Assembly: GCF_003667275.1 (NCBI RefSeq)
Contig: NZ_RCNV01000010.1
Coordinates: 1 to 64,000 of the forward strand
Length of the DNA: 64,000 nt
Direction of reading: 5' to 3'
Source of the DNA: Mesonia aquimarina
Lineage (GTDB): Bacteria > Bacteroidota > Bacteroidia > Flavobacteriales > Flavobacteriaceae
The first letter of the stretch is position 1; each line of letters opens with the position of its first letter. A program made the translations under genes and the position numbers. The notes under the pieces were generated by a model. That model was not told the DNA's origin and ran no database searches. It saw only the letters and a list, made by a program, of their open reading frames with translations. This document shows positions 24,670 to 34,900 of this stretch, piece after piece.

Positions 24670-26031
24670 ATGTCTTTATTCGGAAAAATAAAAAATACCA
24701 TCGATTTACTGAAAGGAGTCGATTTAGATCAATTGGCAAAAATCAATGAAAAAATTGATCTCAAAAAAACGATGGATACGTTAGGAAAATTAGACGATCG
24801 TCAGTTAAAAGGCATGATGAAAATGCTGAATCATCAAGGTAAAAAAGGGCAGCACCAATTACCGCCAATTGATGGCGATTTTTATAACTTAGATTTAAAA
24901 TTAACCGAAGAACAACGCAAAATCCAAATGGAAGTTCGCAATTTTATGGAAGATGAAGTGCGTCCGTTAATCAATGATCATTGGAATAGAGCTAAATTTC
25001 CGTTTGAGGTTATCGAAAAATTCAAAAAACTAAACATTACCGGCATTCCTTATGAAGGTTATGGTTGTCCCAATTTACCATTTTTAATGGAAGGAATTAT
25101 TGCACAAGAAATTGCGCGCGTAGATGTTTCCATTTCAACCTTTTTTGGCGTTCATAGCGGCTTAGCAATGGGATCTATTTATTTGTGTGGTAGTGAAGAA
25201 CAAAAACAGGAATGGTTACCAAAAATGCAACAATTAGAAAAAATTGGTGCATTTGGTTTAACTGAACCCAATGTTGGTTCTGCCGTTTCACAAGGAATGG
25301 AAACCACTTGTAAATTTGATGGCGAAAATTGGATTCTTAACGGGCAAAAAAAATGGATAGGAAACGCCACTTTTGCCGATGTTATTATTATTTGGGCTAA
25401 AGACGAAGACAGCCATCAAGTAAAAGGTTTTTTAGTACGCAAGGAAAATCCGGGCTTTAAGGCTGAAAAAATGGAAGATAAAATGGCCTTGCGCATTGTA
25501 CAAAACGCGATTATTACCTTAACCGATTGTAAAGTACCCGAAAGCGACCGCTTACAAAAAGCCAATTCATTTAAAGATACCGCTAAAGTTTTAAAAATGA
25601 CACGCGCAGGAGTCGCCTGGCAAGCGGTTGGTTGTGCAAGAGGAGCTTACGAAAGCGCATTAAAATACACTAAAAAAAGGGAACAATTCGGAAAACCTAT
25701 AGCATCGTATCAACTCATACAAAATCATTTGGTAGAAATGGTTTCTAACTTAACCGCCATGCAAACTATGGTATTCCGACTCTCTGAAATGCAAGATAAC
25801 GGCATTTTAACCGACGAACATGCTTCTTTAGCCAAGGTATTTTGCAGTATGCGCACTCGAGATATAGTAAGTAGAGCCCGAGAGGTTATGGGGGGCAACG
25901 GAATTTTATTGAAACATGACGTAGCACGTTTTGTAGCTGATGCGGAAGCGATTTACAGTTATGAAGGCACCAAAGAAATCAACTCTCTAATTGTGGGTAG
26001 AGCCATTACAGGCTATAGTGCATTTGTTTAA
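24670..26031 (+). CDS. Acyl-CoA dehydrogenase, glutaryl-CoA dehydrogenase-like
   Basis: 453 residues. The first 70 are an extra charged helical extension (KINEKIDLKKTMDTLGKLDD). The acyl-CoA dehydrogenase fold follows: FGLTEPNVGS, NGQKKWIGNATFADVIIIWA, YESALKYTKKREQFGKPIASYQ and EVMGGNGIL. The C-terminal YEGTKEINSLIVGRAITG holds a glutamate at the position of the catalytic base in glutaryl-CoA-type enzymes. It oxidises an acyl-CoA with FAD, in the cytoplasm; exact chain or acid unknown. It is followed after 40 bases by a hydroxyacid dehydrogenase on the same strand, probably cotranscribed. Confidence 0.88.
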   Translation: MSLFGKIKNTIDLLKGVDLDQLAKINEKIDLKKTMDTLGKLDDRQLKGMMKMLNHQGKKGQHQLPPIDGDFYNLDLKLTEEQRKIQMEVRNFMEDEVRPLINDHWNRAKFPFEVIEKFKKLNITGIPYEGYGCPNLPFLMEGIIAQEIARVDVSISTFFGVHSGLAMGSIYLCGSEEQKQEWLPKMQQLEKIGAFGLTEPNVGSAVSQGMETTCKFDGENWILNGQKKWIGNATFADVIIIWAKDEDSHQVKGFLVRKENPGFKAEKMEDKMALRIVQNAIITLTDCKVPESDRLQKANSFKDTAKVLKMTRAGVAWQAVGCARGAYESALKYTKKREQFGKPIASYQLIQNHLVEMVSNLTAMQTMVFRLSEMQDNGILTDEHASLAKVFCSMRTRDIVSRAREVMGGNGILLKHDVARFVADAEAIYSYEGTKEINSLIVGRAITGYSAFV

Positions 26032-26071
26032 GGAATTTGTAATTTTATTTATAAAAAAACAACAATAATCA

Positions 26072-27007
26072 ATGCCAAAAAAAATTGTAATTATAAGTCC
26101 GGGGCGCGATTGTACGCCATGGATTAGAGCTTTAAAAAAAGAAGAACCTAATTTAATCGTAGAAGTTTATCCTGATGATACCAATCGGGAGGATACCGAC
26201 TTTATTCTCACTTGGAATCCACCGAAGAATGTTTTTGAAAACTACCCCAATCTAAAAGTAATTGCATCGATGGGCGCGGGAATTCGGCATATTTTAAAGG
26301 AAAATAAGATCCCCAAACAAGCTGAAATTACCAAAATGGACGACCCGTTACTGAAAGAAGATATGAGCTATTTTGTATTGACAACGGCTTTAAATTTTCT
26401 TCGGAATATTCCGCTTTATTTTCAGCAACAAAATGATAAAATTTGGGAAAGACTAGCTTACCAACGACCCGAAGAAATTAACATCGGAATTATGGGGTTT
26501 GGTAATATTGGCGTAAAAGTAGGCGAATTATTGGTGAAAAATAAGTTTAATGTTCGCGGCTGGTCAAAATCAAAAAAATCACATCAGCATATTGAAACAT
26601 TTGCAGGCGATAAAGAATTAACTAATTTCCTTGAAGGAAGTAATATTCTGGTTTGCTTACTCCCGCTAACCGATGAAACAGAAGGAATTCTTTCAAAAGA
26701 AATATTTCAGCAATTACCGAAAGGAGCTTATTTAATAAACGTAGGTCGCGGACCGCATTTAATTGAGGAAGATTTAAAAAACGCGTTGAAAAACGAGCGA
26801 CTTTCCGGTGCGGCGCTCGATGTTTTTCAAGAAGAACCTTTACCAAAAGATCATTGGTTTTGGAATCATAAAAAAATTCAACTTACGCCACATACGGCAA
26901 GTGTAACCGATCCTGAATCGATTAGCAGCCAAGTGATTGAAAACTTAAATCGATTAAAAAAAGGAGAAGAATTATTACATGTTGTTTCTTTAAAGAAAGG
27001 GTATTGA
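26072..27007 (+). CDS. D-2-hydroxyacid dehydrogenase, GhrA-like
   Basis: 311 residues. It resembles glyoxylate/hydroxypyruvate reductase A, which reduces 2-oxoacids such as glyoxylate with NAD(P)H. The nucleotide-binding motif IGIMGFGNIGVKVGELL is at about 135. Catalytic residues of the family can be placed: Arg in INVGRGPHLIEEDL, Glu in LDVFQEEPLPKDH and His in IQLTPHTASVTDP. Length is normal. It lies 40 bases after the acyl-CoA dehydrogenase gene. The true substrate is not decided by sequence. Confidence 0.88.
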   Translation: MPKKIVIISPGRDCTPWIRALKKEEPNLIVEVYPDDTNREDTDFILTWNPPKNVFENYPNLKVIASMGAGIRHILKENKIPKQAEITKMDDPLLKEDMSYFVLTTALNFLRNIPLYFQQQNDKIWERLAYQRPEEINIGIMGFGNIGVKVGELLVKNKFNVRGWSKSKKSHQHIETFAGDKELTNFLEGSNILVCLLPLTDETEGILSKEIFQQLPKGAYLINVGRGPHLIEEDLKNALKNERLSGAALDVFQEEPLPKDHWFWNHKKIQLTPHTASVTDPESISSQVIENLNRLKKGEELLHVVSLKKGY

Positions 27008-27137
27008 GTTAGATGTTATAATAATATATTTTTTGAACTTTAATTTCAAAATGTTTTCAATGTCTTTCCAAGATAATTATGAATAGGTATTATAAAATTC
27101 AACATATTTTTAAATCATTCAACAATAACTTCATCTC

Positions 27138-28154
27138 TTATTTCGTAAAAATATGATGCTGGGTGGCTGTAAAATAATCACAAAATATTTGGTGGATTTC
27201 TTGATCGGTGCGGCTGGCTTTAACCCCCAAATGCGGGTACACCGAAATAAGGGAATGCGTTAATTCCTTTACAGAATGAGAGGCTTGGTGATGAATGGTA
27301 TTCATCATTTCACCGGAGATGTCTTGCTCTTTTGTGATGTATTCTTCCACTTGGTCGGCATACATCTTAACTTGTTGATTCACTTGATGTAGCTGTGGTT
27401 CTAAATCACCCCATAAATTTCCTGTTTTAAGCCCTTTTCCGGCTTCCATGAAATGGGTCGCCATCCCGATATAATTTACCCAAAGCGTTAAATCAGCAAA
27501 GACGGCAAATGGGATTTTAAAGATCGGGTGCGGTTGGTAAAATTGATCGTAAACAAAACTAGCCTCTTGATGCACTAAAACCTTTTCTACTTGAAAGGAA
27601 TGCGTAGCGGATGCTTTTAAGCCCATACTCTGCCAGTCTTCTATAATACTCACCGCAGATTTGGGCAACACAAACGATAAGACCTTCGGACTGCCATCGG
27701 AATGATGTATCGGTTTTCCGTTCTCGTAAATCTCCGCATTTAAGGTAAAATGACTCAAATAAGGAGCTCCGGTAGCATAAGACCACGTCCCGGAAATTTC
27801 ATAGGCATCTCCTCGTTTTTCTGCAATTCCCGAAACCGCTCCACTTCCACCAAAACATACGTTGTTCGGCTTTTCGCTGAAAATTGACGCTGCCCTGGCC
27901 GGCGATAAGTTCCCCACAAAATAATTGGCGCCACTGCACAAGGTTACACACCAACCCAAGCTTCCGTCTATTTGTGCTAATCCTTGCAACTTGGCGAGCC
28001 CTTCTGTCAATGAAGATTCCAATCCACCGTATTTTTTAGGCACCCAAATATTCCATAAATTTTCTCGAGCAATCCAATCGAGGACAGATGACGGAAAAGT
28101 ATCCTGTCCCGCTTTTAGGTCCCTAAGCGTTTGCCGGTTGTTGATCTTGTTCAT
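27138..28154 (-). CDS. Acyl-CoA-dehydrogenase-like flavoprotein in the TPP operon
   Basis: 338 residues with the acyl-CoA dehydrogenase superfamily fold. The N-terminal helical part (NIWVPKKYGGLESSLTEGLAKL, IDGSLGWCVTLCSGANYF) and the beta domain (GGSGAVSGIAEKRGDAYEISGTWSYATGA) are most like group D flavin monooxygenases (HsaA/DszC kind) rather than true dehydrogenases. The catalytic glutamate region is not seen, and the protein is about 40-60 residues shorter than typical members. Its first 32 bases overlap the end of pnuT, so it is translated from the TPP-riboswitch transcript. An oxidative step in thiamine or precursor salvage is inference only. Confidence 0.75.
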   Translation of the reverse strand: MNKINNRQTLRDLKAGQDTFPSSVLDWIARENLWNIWVPKKYGGLESSLTEGLAKLQGLAQIDGSLGWCVTLCSGANYFVGNLSPARAASIFSEKPNNVCFGGSGAVSGIAEKRGDAYEISGTWSYATGAPYLSHFTLNAEIYENGKPIHHSDGSPKVLSFVLPKSAVSIIEDWQSMGLKASATHSFQVEKVLVHQEASFVYDQFYQPHPIFKIPFAVFADLTLWVNYIGMATHFMEAGKGLKTGNLWGDLEPQLHQVNQQVKMYADQVEEYITKEQDISGEMMNTIHHQASHSVKELTHSLISVYPHLGVKASRTDQEIHQIFCDYFTATQHHIFTK

Positions 28155-28728
28155 TTTTTATAATTTTTCTCCATGTAAAGTACCCGGAAGTTCCTACAAT
28201 AAATAAGAATACCGTTAATCCGGCATACACGTATAAGTCTTTATAGATTAACAACGGAATCGAGATCACATTACTGATATTTAAAAACACCCAATTTTGC
28301 AATTTGCGTTTTGCCATCAACCACATGCCTGCCCAGGCAAAAGCACTTGTGGTGGCATCCCAAAAAGGAACATCAGAATCGGTAAAGCCCACCAACCAAG
28401 TACTCATCAGAATAAAACACCCCACTACAATGCCAATGGCTTTTATGTACTCGTTTGGACTTGCGCTAGAAATCGGAGCCTCTTCGTGCTGTTTTCCATA
28501 TTTCCAATAGACCCAACCATAGATACTCATACCCAAATAATATAGGTGTAAAACAAGGTCGGCGTAAAGCTTAGACTCATAATGAACCCATAAACCAATA
28601 AGAATCGAAGCGATCCCGAAAAGGTAATTATGAATATTATTTTTTCGAGCTAACAAGACTTGCATCACTCCTAATGCGGTGCCTATGCTTTGTAATCCGA
28701 TAAGGTTCGTTAGAAATTCCTCTGTCAT
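28123..28728 (-). CDS. pnuT: PnuC-family transporter, probably thiamine-type PnuT
   Basis: 201 residues from the ATG at 28728; a longer frame to 28884 would only translate the riboswitch. Six to seven membrane helices are visible (IGTALGVMQVLLA, YLFGIASILIGLWVHY, LVLHLYYLGMSIYGWVYWKYG, IGIVVGCFILMSTWLVGF). The PnuC WxxW signature appears as GWVYWKYG. PnuC proteins facilitate uptake of nicotinamide riboside; members under TPP riboswitches are inferred to move thiamine and are called PnuT. The TPP element upstream supports that. The ACAD-like gene overlaps its 3' end. Confidence 0.9.
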   Translation of the reverse strand: MTEEFLTNLIGLQSIGTALGVMQVLLARKNNIHNYLFGIASILIGLWVHYESKLYADLVLHLYYLGMSIYGWVYWKYGKQHEEAPISSASPNEYIKAIGIVVGCFILMSTWLVGFTDSDVPFWDATTSAFAWAGMWLMAKRKLQNWVFLNISNVISIPLLIYKDLYVYAGLTVFLFIVGTSGYFTWRKIIKNEQDQQPANA

Positions 28729-28799
28729 TGCGATCGTAAAATTCAATGAAATGAGGAGACAAGCTAGAAATCGGCCATAAACAATATTGTTTAGCCTCA

Positions 28800-28886
28800 A
28801 ATTTCCTACGCCGGCATTATCCGGATCAGGTCTTGAGCATCTTGCTCGCGGGTATGATCTCAGCCTGTTTGACAAGCACCCCATTT
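28800..28886 (-). ncRNA. TPP riboswitch (THI element)
   Basis: On the minus strand all conserved blocks appear in order: GGGGTGC, GGCTGAGA, ATACCC, ACCTGATC, GGATAATGCC and GCGTAGGAA. It lies about 70 bases before the pnuT ATG. By family knowledge it lowers expression when thiamine pyrophosphate is abundant. The pnuT start and the overlapping flavoprotein gene are its targets. Confidence 0.96.
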
Positions 28887-28946
28887 CAAATTCCGTAGCA
28901 AAGCTACTATTTTTCTTGGGAAGAATTGTGTTGTGAGGAGGGAAAA

Positions 28947-29015
28947 TTAGTGCTTAGTGCTTAGTGCTTAGTGCTTAGTGCTTAGTGCTTAGTGCTTAGT
29001 GCTTAGTGCTTAGTG
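28947..29015 (+). repeat. 7-bp tandem repeat (GTGCTTA), nearly 10 copies
   Basis: The unit TTAGTGC is repeated without visible error for 69 bases (9.9 copies). It is intergenic, between the TPP riboswitch and a dispersed repeat. Such arrays change copy number readily. Confidence 0.9.
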
Positions 29016-30212
29016 GAAAATTAAAATTTAAAATTCAGTATTCAAAATTTTGACTTGCCATATGGTTTAGGTTTTAAGCTGGAGGCTGGAGGCTTGTTTT
29101 TTATGGAAAAATGAATCAGGAAACAAGAAAATAGTACTTTTTTCGTTTTTAAATTAATACTTTCCAACTTCAAACCTTTAACCTTAAACAACACGAATGT
29201 CATGCTGTTCCGATAGTCCCGATAGCTATCGGGATCGGAAATGTAGAAGCATCTCATTGTGTTTAGCTTTTAATTGTTAGCACATTGGTTTTAAGTAGAC
29301 ATTTCTTTTCTGATGCTTAATTTTTCATTTTTTTCATTGCTGTAAAAATGCATTCCTCTCCCGTTGGTCGTCGGATGCACTAAAAGTCTAGGCTTAAGAA
29401 ACTAACTCTAAATTTATTGCTTGACTCCTAAATTTTAGGAACTCGCTCCGCTCAAACAGCCTAAAATTTCACGGAGCCTGCCCTTCAAATTTTACAAGCT
29501 ATTTTCTGTAGGCCGGGTTAACATCCTAATTGTCATGCTGAACTTGTTTCAGCATCTCATCGAGTAGCTATATGCTTTATGGTCGTTTATAAAAAAATCT
29601 TCATCTTCAAAACACTTCGACAGGCTCAGTGTGACAGATCATTTTCAAATTTTCAAATCGACACATTACTACATCAACCCCTTCCAACATCCAGCTTACA
29701 ACTTCAAACCTTTAACAACACGAATGTCATGCTGTTCCGATAGCTATCGGAATTGTCGAAGCATTCGTTAAGCTGTATGCTGTTATGTTGCTATGCTGTT
29801 ATGGTGTTATGGTGTTATGGTGTAAGCGAGTTTTTATAGAAACACGAATCAGGAAACACGAACCAGGACTTTTTTCGTTTTTAAATTAGTCCTTTCCAGC
29901 TTCCAACTTTATACTAATAAATACTCATGGACATAATCTATATAACATTTCAATTGAACATTAAACATTATTCATTTAACAATTAAAAACACTTCGACAA
30001 GCTCAGTGTGACAGGTAATTTTCAAATTTTCAAATCGACACATTACTATATCAACCCCTTCCAACATCCAGCTTCCAGCTTCCGCCTTCATCTTAAAACA
30101 CTTCGACAGGGGCGTGTGACTATTAGCTATTGTCTTGTAAAACGAAAACCCCGTTTAAAAGAATTTTCCGTTACGCAACACACAGCCTCCTTGAACCCTT
30201 AGAGATAAATAC
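29016..30212. repeat. Repeat-filled intergenic region left of wrbA
   Basis: No gene is seen. It holds copy A of the long repeat (29249-29541), short palindromic repeats of the GTCATGCTG..GAAGCAT / CACTTCGACA..GTGTGACA kind (about 29199, 29530, 29609, 29725, 29988 and 30098), a TTATGGTG array near 29806-29822, and recurring blocks such as AGCGAGTTTTTATAGAAACA and TTCCAACATCCAGCTTCC. Open frames inside only translate these repeats. Confidence 0.8.
29249..29541 (+). repeat. Long dispersed intergenic repeat, copy A
   Basis: 293 bases, the same length as copy B (31075-31367), with only about one base different by eye. The two lie in direct orientation around wrbA. The core includes GCATTCCTCTCCCGTTGGTC, AAAGTCTAGGCTTAAGAAAC and AGCTATTTTCTGTAGGCCGG, and a CCTAAATTTTAGG palindrome. 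Related, more diverged copies are at 63129-63390 and, inverted, within 45549-46690. No coding frame or transposase is present. Confidence 0.88.
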
Positions 30213-30809
30213 TTAACTTAATTTCGCTGCTAAGCTTAAGGTGCGGTTAACTTGAACTTCAATAGCTTTCTTTTGTTTATCGTTTAGCGCTTCCCCGCCG
30301 ACCATACTAAAACCGTACGGATTTCCTCCGGTTTCAAAGAGTACTGGATCGCAATAACCGGGTGCTGCAATTATTGCTCCCCAATGCATCATCGTTTTGT
30401 ATAAGGACAACAACGTGGTCTCTTGCCCTCCATGGGGGTTCCCGGCACTTGTCATACCGCTAACAACTTTATTGACCAGTTTGCCTTTTTGCCACAGGCC
30501 TCCGGTAGCATCGAGCAAGCTTTTAAATTGTGAAGGTAAATTTCCATAACGCGTAGGCGCACTAAAAACAATAGCATCTGCCCAGTCTAAATCGTCAACA
30601 CTTGCGGTTGCAATCGATTTGGTTTGTTGATAATGATTGTACCAACCCTCATTTTCTTTCATCACTTCCTCCGGAACAGTTTCTTCTATTCTTCTTAACC
30701 GTATCTCTTTAACCCCTAACTTTTGAGCTGCAGACTCAGCTTCTTTAGCTAATTGGTGATTTGTTCCGGTCGCACTGTAATAAATAATCGCTAGTTTTAG
30801 ATTTTCCAT
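30213..30809 (-). CDS. wrbA: WrbA-type NAD(P)H:quinone oxidoreductase
   Basis: 198 residues, flavodoxin fold. The FMN phosphate loop is YYSATGTNHQLAKEA (9-24). The WrbA signature SAPTRYGNLPSQFKSLLDATGGLW is at about 105, with FATGGNPYGFSMVGG-like FMN contacts (FETGGNPYGFS) later. WrbA proteins reduce quinones by two electrons with NAD(P)H and are thought to limit oxidative stress. It is monocistronic, with the start at an ATG directly before the phosphate loop. Two near-identical 293-bp repeats lie on either side. Confidence 0.93.
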   Translation of the reverse strand: MENLKLAIIYYSATGTNHQLAKEAESAAQKLGVKEIRLRRIEETVPEEVMKENEGWYNHYQQTKSIATASVDDLDWADAIVFSAPTRYGNLPSQFKSLLDATGGLWQKGKLVNKVVSGMTSAGNPHGGQETTLLSLYKTMMHWGAIIAAPGYCDPVLFETGGNPYGFSMVGGEALNDKQKKAIEVQVNRTLSLAAKLS

Positions 30810-31593
30810 AAGTAATTTTTATTTGGAAGATACTCTAAATCAATTCATCATAAAAAAAACAAGTTTTAAAATTTTTATAATTTTTCAACTAAGTATTGTT
30901 TATTGGCTCTTTCCTGAGTAGACTGTTAGTTGTATGTTTAAGGCTTTAGGCTGTAAGCTAGTTTTTATAGAAACATGAATCAGGAAACAAGAAATAGTAC
31001 TTTTTTCGTTTTTAAATTAATCCTTTCCAGCTTCAAACCTTTAACAACACGAATGTCATGCTGAGCTTGTCGAAGCATCTCATTGTGTTTAGCTTTTAAT
31101 TGTTAGCACATTGGTTTTAAGTAGACATTTCTTTTCTGATGCTTAATTTTTCATTTTTTTCATTGCTGTAAAAATGCATTCCTCTCCCGTTGGTCGTCGG
31201 ATGCACTAAAAGTCTAGGCTTAAGAAACTAACTCTAAATTTATTGCTTGACTCCTAAATTTTAGGAACTCGCTCCGCTCAAACAGCCTAAAATTTCACGG
31301 AGCCTTCCCTTCAAATTTTACAAGCTATTTTCTGTAGGCCGGGTTAACATCCTAATTGTCATGCTGAGCTTGTCGAAGCATTAGGTAAGCTTTTTGTTTC
31401 TTTTCAACTTCATAACAACATCACTTGATAACTTCATAACTAAATTATATAAGCTTTATGCCTTAGGCTATTAGCTTTACGCCAGTTTCAAAATAAAGAG
31501 CCTTCGGTTTCAAATTTTCAAATTGACACATTTCCACATCAATCCCTTCCAACATCCAACTTCAAGCTTCCGCCTTCAACTTAAAACTGACCG
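30810..31593. repeat. Repeat-filled intergenic region right of wrbA
   Basis: No gene is seen. It contains the block TTTTTATAGAAACATGAATC, short palindromic repeats at about 31052 and 31357, long repeat copy B, and CCTTCCAACATCCAACTTC-type strings before the next stop codon. Confidence 0.8.
31075..31367 (+). repeat. Long dispersed intergenic repeat, copy B
   Basis: Same length and orientation as copy A at 29249-29541, with GCCTTCCC in place of GCCTGCCC. The hairpins at its left border differ: copy B has GAGCTTGTCG where copy A has a longer arm with CCCGATAGCTATCGGG. Confidence 0.88.
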
Positions 31594-31977
31594 CTATCCC
31601 TCGTGAAAATAGGCTTCAAATCTACGTAGATGTTTTTTTGTTAGAGGCTTAGAAATAAAGTCAATAACCATATCAAATTTGGCTGCTTTATCCTTATCCG
31701 ATTGATCGATTGAAGAGGAAACTATAATGACTTTTACATTTGTAAAAGCTTTTTCATTTTGCATTTCTACTAAGAAATCCCATGCGTTCATCAGCGGCAT
31801 ATTAATATCTAAAAAAATAAGGCAGGCTTGTTCCTGATGAAATTTCAAGTAAGTTAAGGCTTCTTTAGCATCCGTAAATACCTTTAGATCGCTAGCCGGA
31901 AATACCGAGTTTATCACTTTTGATTGCACCAGATTAATGATCGGATCATCGTCTATGAGTAAAACCTTATAGCTCAT
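31594..31977 (-). CDS. Single-domain response regulator (CheY/Rcp1-like)
   Basis: 127 residues, receiver domain only. Acidic pocket DDD at 9-11, phospho-acceptor Asp57 in IFLDINMP, signalling Ser/Thr region VIIVSSS, and the conserved Lys in FISKPLT. There is no output domain, so it must act through protein contacts or as a phosphate shuttle. Its ATG overlaps the stop of the upstream kinase-like gene (ATGA, 31974-31977), so the two are translationally coupled and probably partners. Confidence 0.92.
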   Translation of the reverse strand: MSYKVLLIDDDPIINLVQSKVINSVFPASDLKVFTDAKEALTYLKFHQEQACLIFLDINMPLMNAWDFLVEMQNEKAFTNVKVIIVSSSIDQSDKDKAAKFDMVIDFISKPLTKKHLRRFEAYFHEG

Positions 31978-34900
31978 AAGTCTTTAATAGTTATGGTTTC
32001 ACTTTTTTTTGTCACACTTTTAATCACTTCATCCATTTCTTCACATGATTGAAGCATGAGTTTGTATAGGTCTTCTTTAGACTTCCCTCCTCCTTCAAAT
32101 TCTGTAATCAGTTGCACTATACTTATAACACGAGTTAAAGGAGCTCGCAGCACATGCGATTGTATCCAAGCAATTTCCTTTAATTTCTTATTTTGAACTT
32201 GTATAGCCTCAATATGCCTTCGTGACGGGGTTACATCTAATGCGGCCCCCACAGCACGAATGATTTCTTTTTTTTCATTTCTAACAATAAAGCACCGATC
32301 TATTACATACACCAACTCATCGGCGGAAGTTATCATTCTATACTCTTTTGACCATTGATTAATCTCAGGATCGGCGATGGTTTCTTCTATTGATGCCCAT
32401 AAGCCATCAAGATCTTCCGGGTGTACTTGGGAGAACCATGAATTGTTTTTCCCACCTTTTTCATGCGACAGGTAATTTAAGAATTTGTCATACCCACTAC
32501 TTCGGTCTATTTCGTTGGTTTCAAAATTCCAATCCCACATCATCTCATTAGTCGCTTTCATAGCAAGGCTAAAGCGTTCATTACTCCTCCTTAATTTCTG
32601 TTCGATTAAACGTTGTTCAGTAACATCTTGAACGGTTCCTTCCAGCAAGGTTGGATTCCCTTTCTGATCTTTTTTTAAACTGATCCGTTGGTGTATCCAT
32701 CTCAGCTTTCCTTTTCCCGAAATAATCCGATGCGTAAAATCATGCTCTTCATCATCCGGCAAGTGAACAGACAAATCTTCTTCTATAAGGTAGCGGTCTT
32801 CCGGGTGAAAACTATGGGTTACATTCTGTAAATTAGGCACAAAATGTTCCGGGTCTTGATCAAAAATTTTATACATTTCTTCCGACCACTCGGTTACATC
32901 TTCAGCTATATCTCTTACCCAATAGCCCAGATTAGCCATTTTCTGTGCATTTTTTAGACGCGCATAAGCATTTCGTAAATTCTCTTCAGCAACTTTTTGT
33001 TTTGTAATGTCTTTTCCTACCGAATAAATCATTTTCTCTTCATGCTTTGTTCCCGAACTCCACAAAACCCAAATTCGCTCTCCTTCTTTTGTCTGAAAAC
33101 AAGTTTCATAAGCATCAACACTCGGTTTACGCACTAAAGACTGCAAAGCCTGATGGAAGTTTTCTCTTTCGTCCCAAGGAATAAAAGCGGTAATTGGTTT
33201 AGAAATTAGCGTTTGACGGGAATAGCCCATTTTATTGACAAAGGCTCTATTCACTTTCTTAAGGTAACCATCAAAATTCCATATACACAAAGGATCCGGA
33301 GAAATATCAAAAAAGTAATTCAATTCATCTTCGATGAGTTTGTGTTTTAAAGATGCACCGATCTGCTTTCCGATAGTACTTAAAATATGCTTGATGGTAA
33401 AGAGGCTGTCGGCAGACTGTCGCGATAGTAATAAAAACATGCCTTGAAATTTCCCATGATAAATGATGGGAACGCCCAAAGCCGACTGAAGCTTGTATAT
33501 TTCTGCATTATGTTTACGAATAAAAGCATCATGCGTTTGTGTTTTCCAAATCAACGCCTTTTTCTCTTTCCATACACAACCGGGCAGTCCTTCTCCAATA
33601 TTCACCGAAGAAAGTCCGTTCTTCCGCTCGTAAAAACCGACTACTTCCGGCTGATCTACCGCATAAGCAATAAGGTTTAGTTTTGTTTCGTCTCGCGAAC
33701 ACAGCCATACTTCTGCAGCTGCCAGGTCAGAAAATTCTCGGAGCTGCGTGGCAGCGGTTTGAAGGCAAGTCTCTAAATTAGAAGATTGACTGAGTACACT
33801 TGATAAAGAAAGTAAGAGTTTTTCCTCCTTTTCTTTTTCAACAATCGACGTAATATCTTTTACCGCTCCTATTAAACGTATGGCATTACCTCTTACATCA
33901 CGTATAATATGACCCGAATCTACAATTGTAGCATAGGTTCCGTCTGCTTTTCTAAATCGGTATTGCTGTTTACAAATCGATTTAGATAAGTCCTTAAGAT
34001 AACGATCAAGCTTATCATAGACTTGTACTTTCTCATCGGGATGTAAATGCTCCTCCCAAAATTCACTATCATAAGATCGATTAGCGGTATACCCGAAAAG
34101 GGTAATCAAGGACTCTCCTACCCGGGTTACTTTTCCGGTTTTTAAATCCCAATCATAAATATGATCTTGAGAGGCTTCAGAGGCAATTCTGTAACGTTCA
34201 TGAGCAATTTGCAACTTTTCTCGTGTCTTTACCCGTTCAGTTACATCCCTGGCATTCATCACAATCCCCTTAACAATATGATCTTCCAGCAAGTTCGTAA
34301 ATGTACTTTCGATGTAACGCCAGTTCCCATCTGCATCTTGATGACGAAATACCGGCAGCTTGGTTATCTTTTGCTGACTTGCTTTGTTAAAGTATTTTTT
34401 TACCAAACTTGCATCCTCCGGATAAATGAAATGGCTAGGGCGATGTTGCTCCAAGCTTTGAATTTCAAAACCGAGAATATGCTTAAAGTTCGGACTGAGA
34501 TAGGTATAATGACAACTTGCATCGATCACCGCAATCAGTTCATTTCCTTCTTGCACAAGGGAGCGAAATTTATATTCGCTGTTTTGCAATTGTTCCAGAA
34601 TTTGTTTTTTCTCTATAATTCCGGAAAGGTTATGGAGTAAAGTTCTTAAAAATTCAAGTTCATCGGCAAGCCAGACTCTTTCTTTTGTACAATCATCAAA
34701 GCCTATAAATCCATGAAAGGAATCTTTTATAAATAAGGGAAAAACTATGATTGATTTAATTCCTTGATCAACCAACATTTCCTTAAGAAAAGAGGTCTCC
34801 ATATCCGAAATCAATGCCTGATAAGGTTTATTTTCACTAAGTGGTTTTGTAAAAGTTTGAATAACATCAAAAGGTATATTCTGCAAGTCGCTATTCTCAA

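Noticed and set aside
28729-28884. N-terminal extension of the PnuT frame
   Set aside because: This part is the TPP riboswitch read as protein; the ATG at 28728 gives a normal PnuC length.
28947-29015. CRISPR-like array
   Set aside because: The units are 7 bases with no spacers and no cas genes are present.
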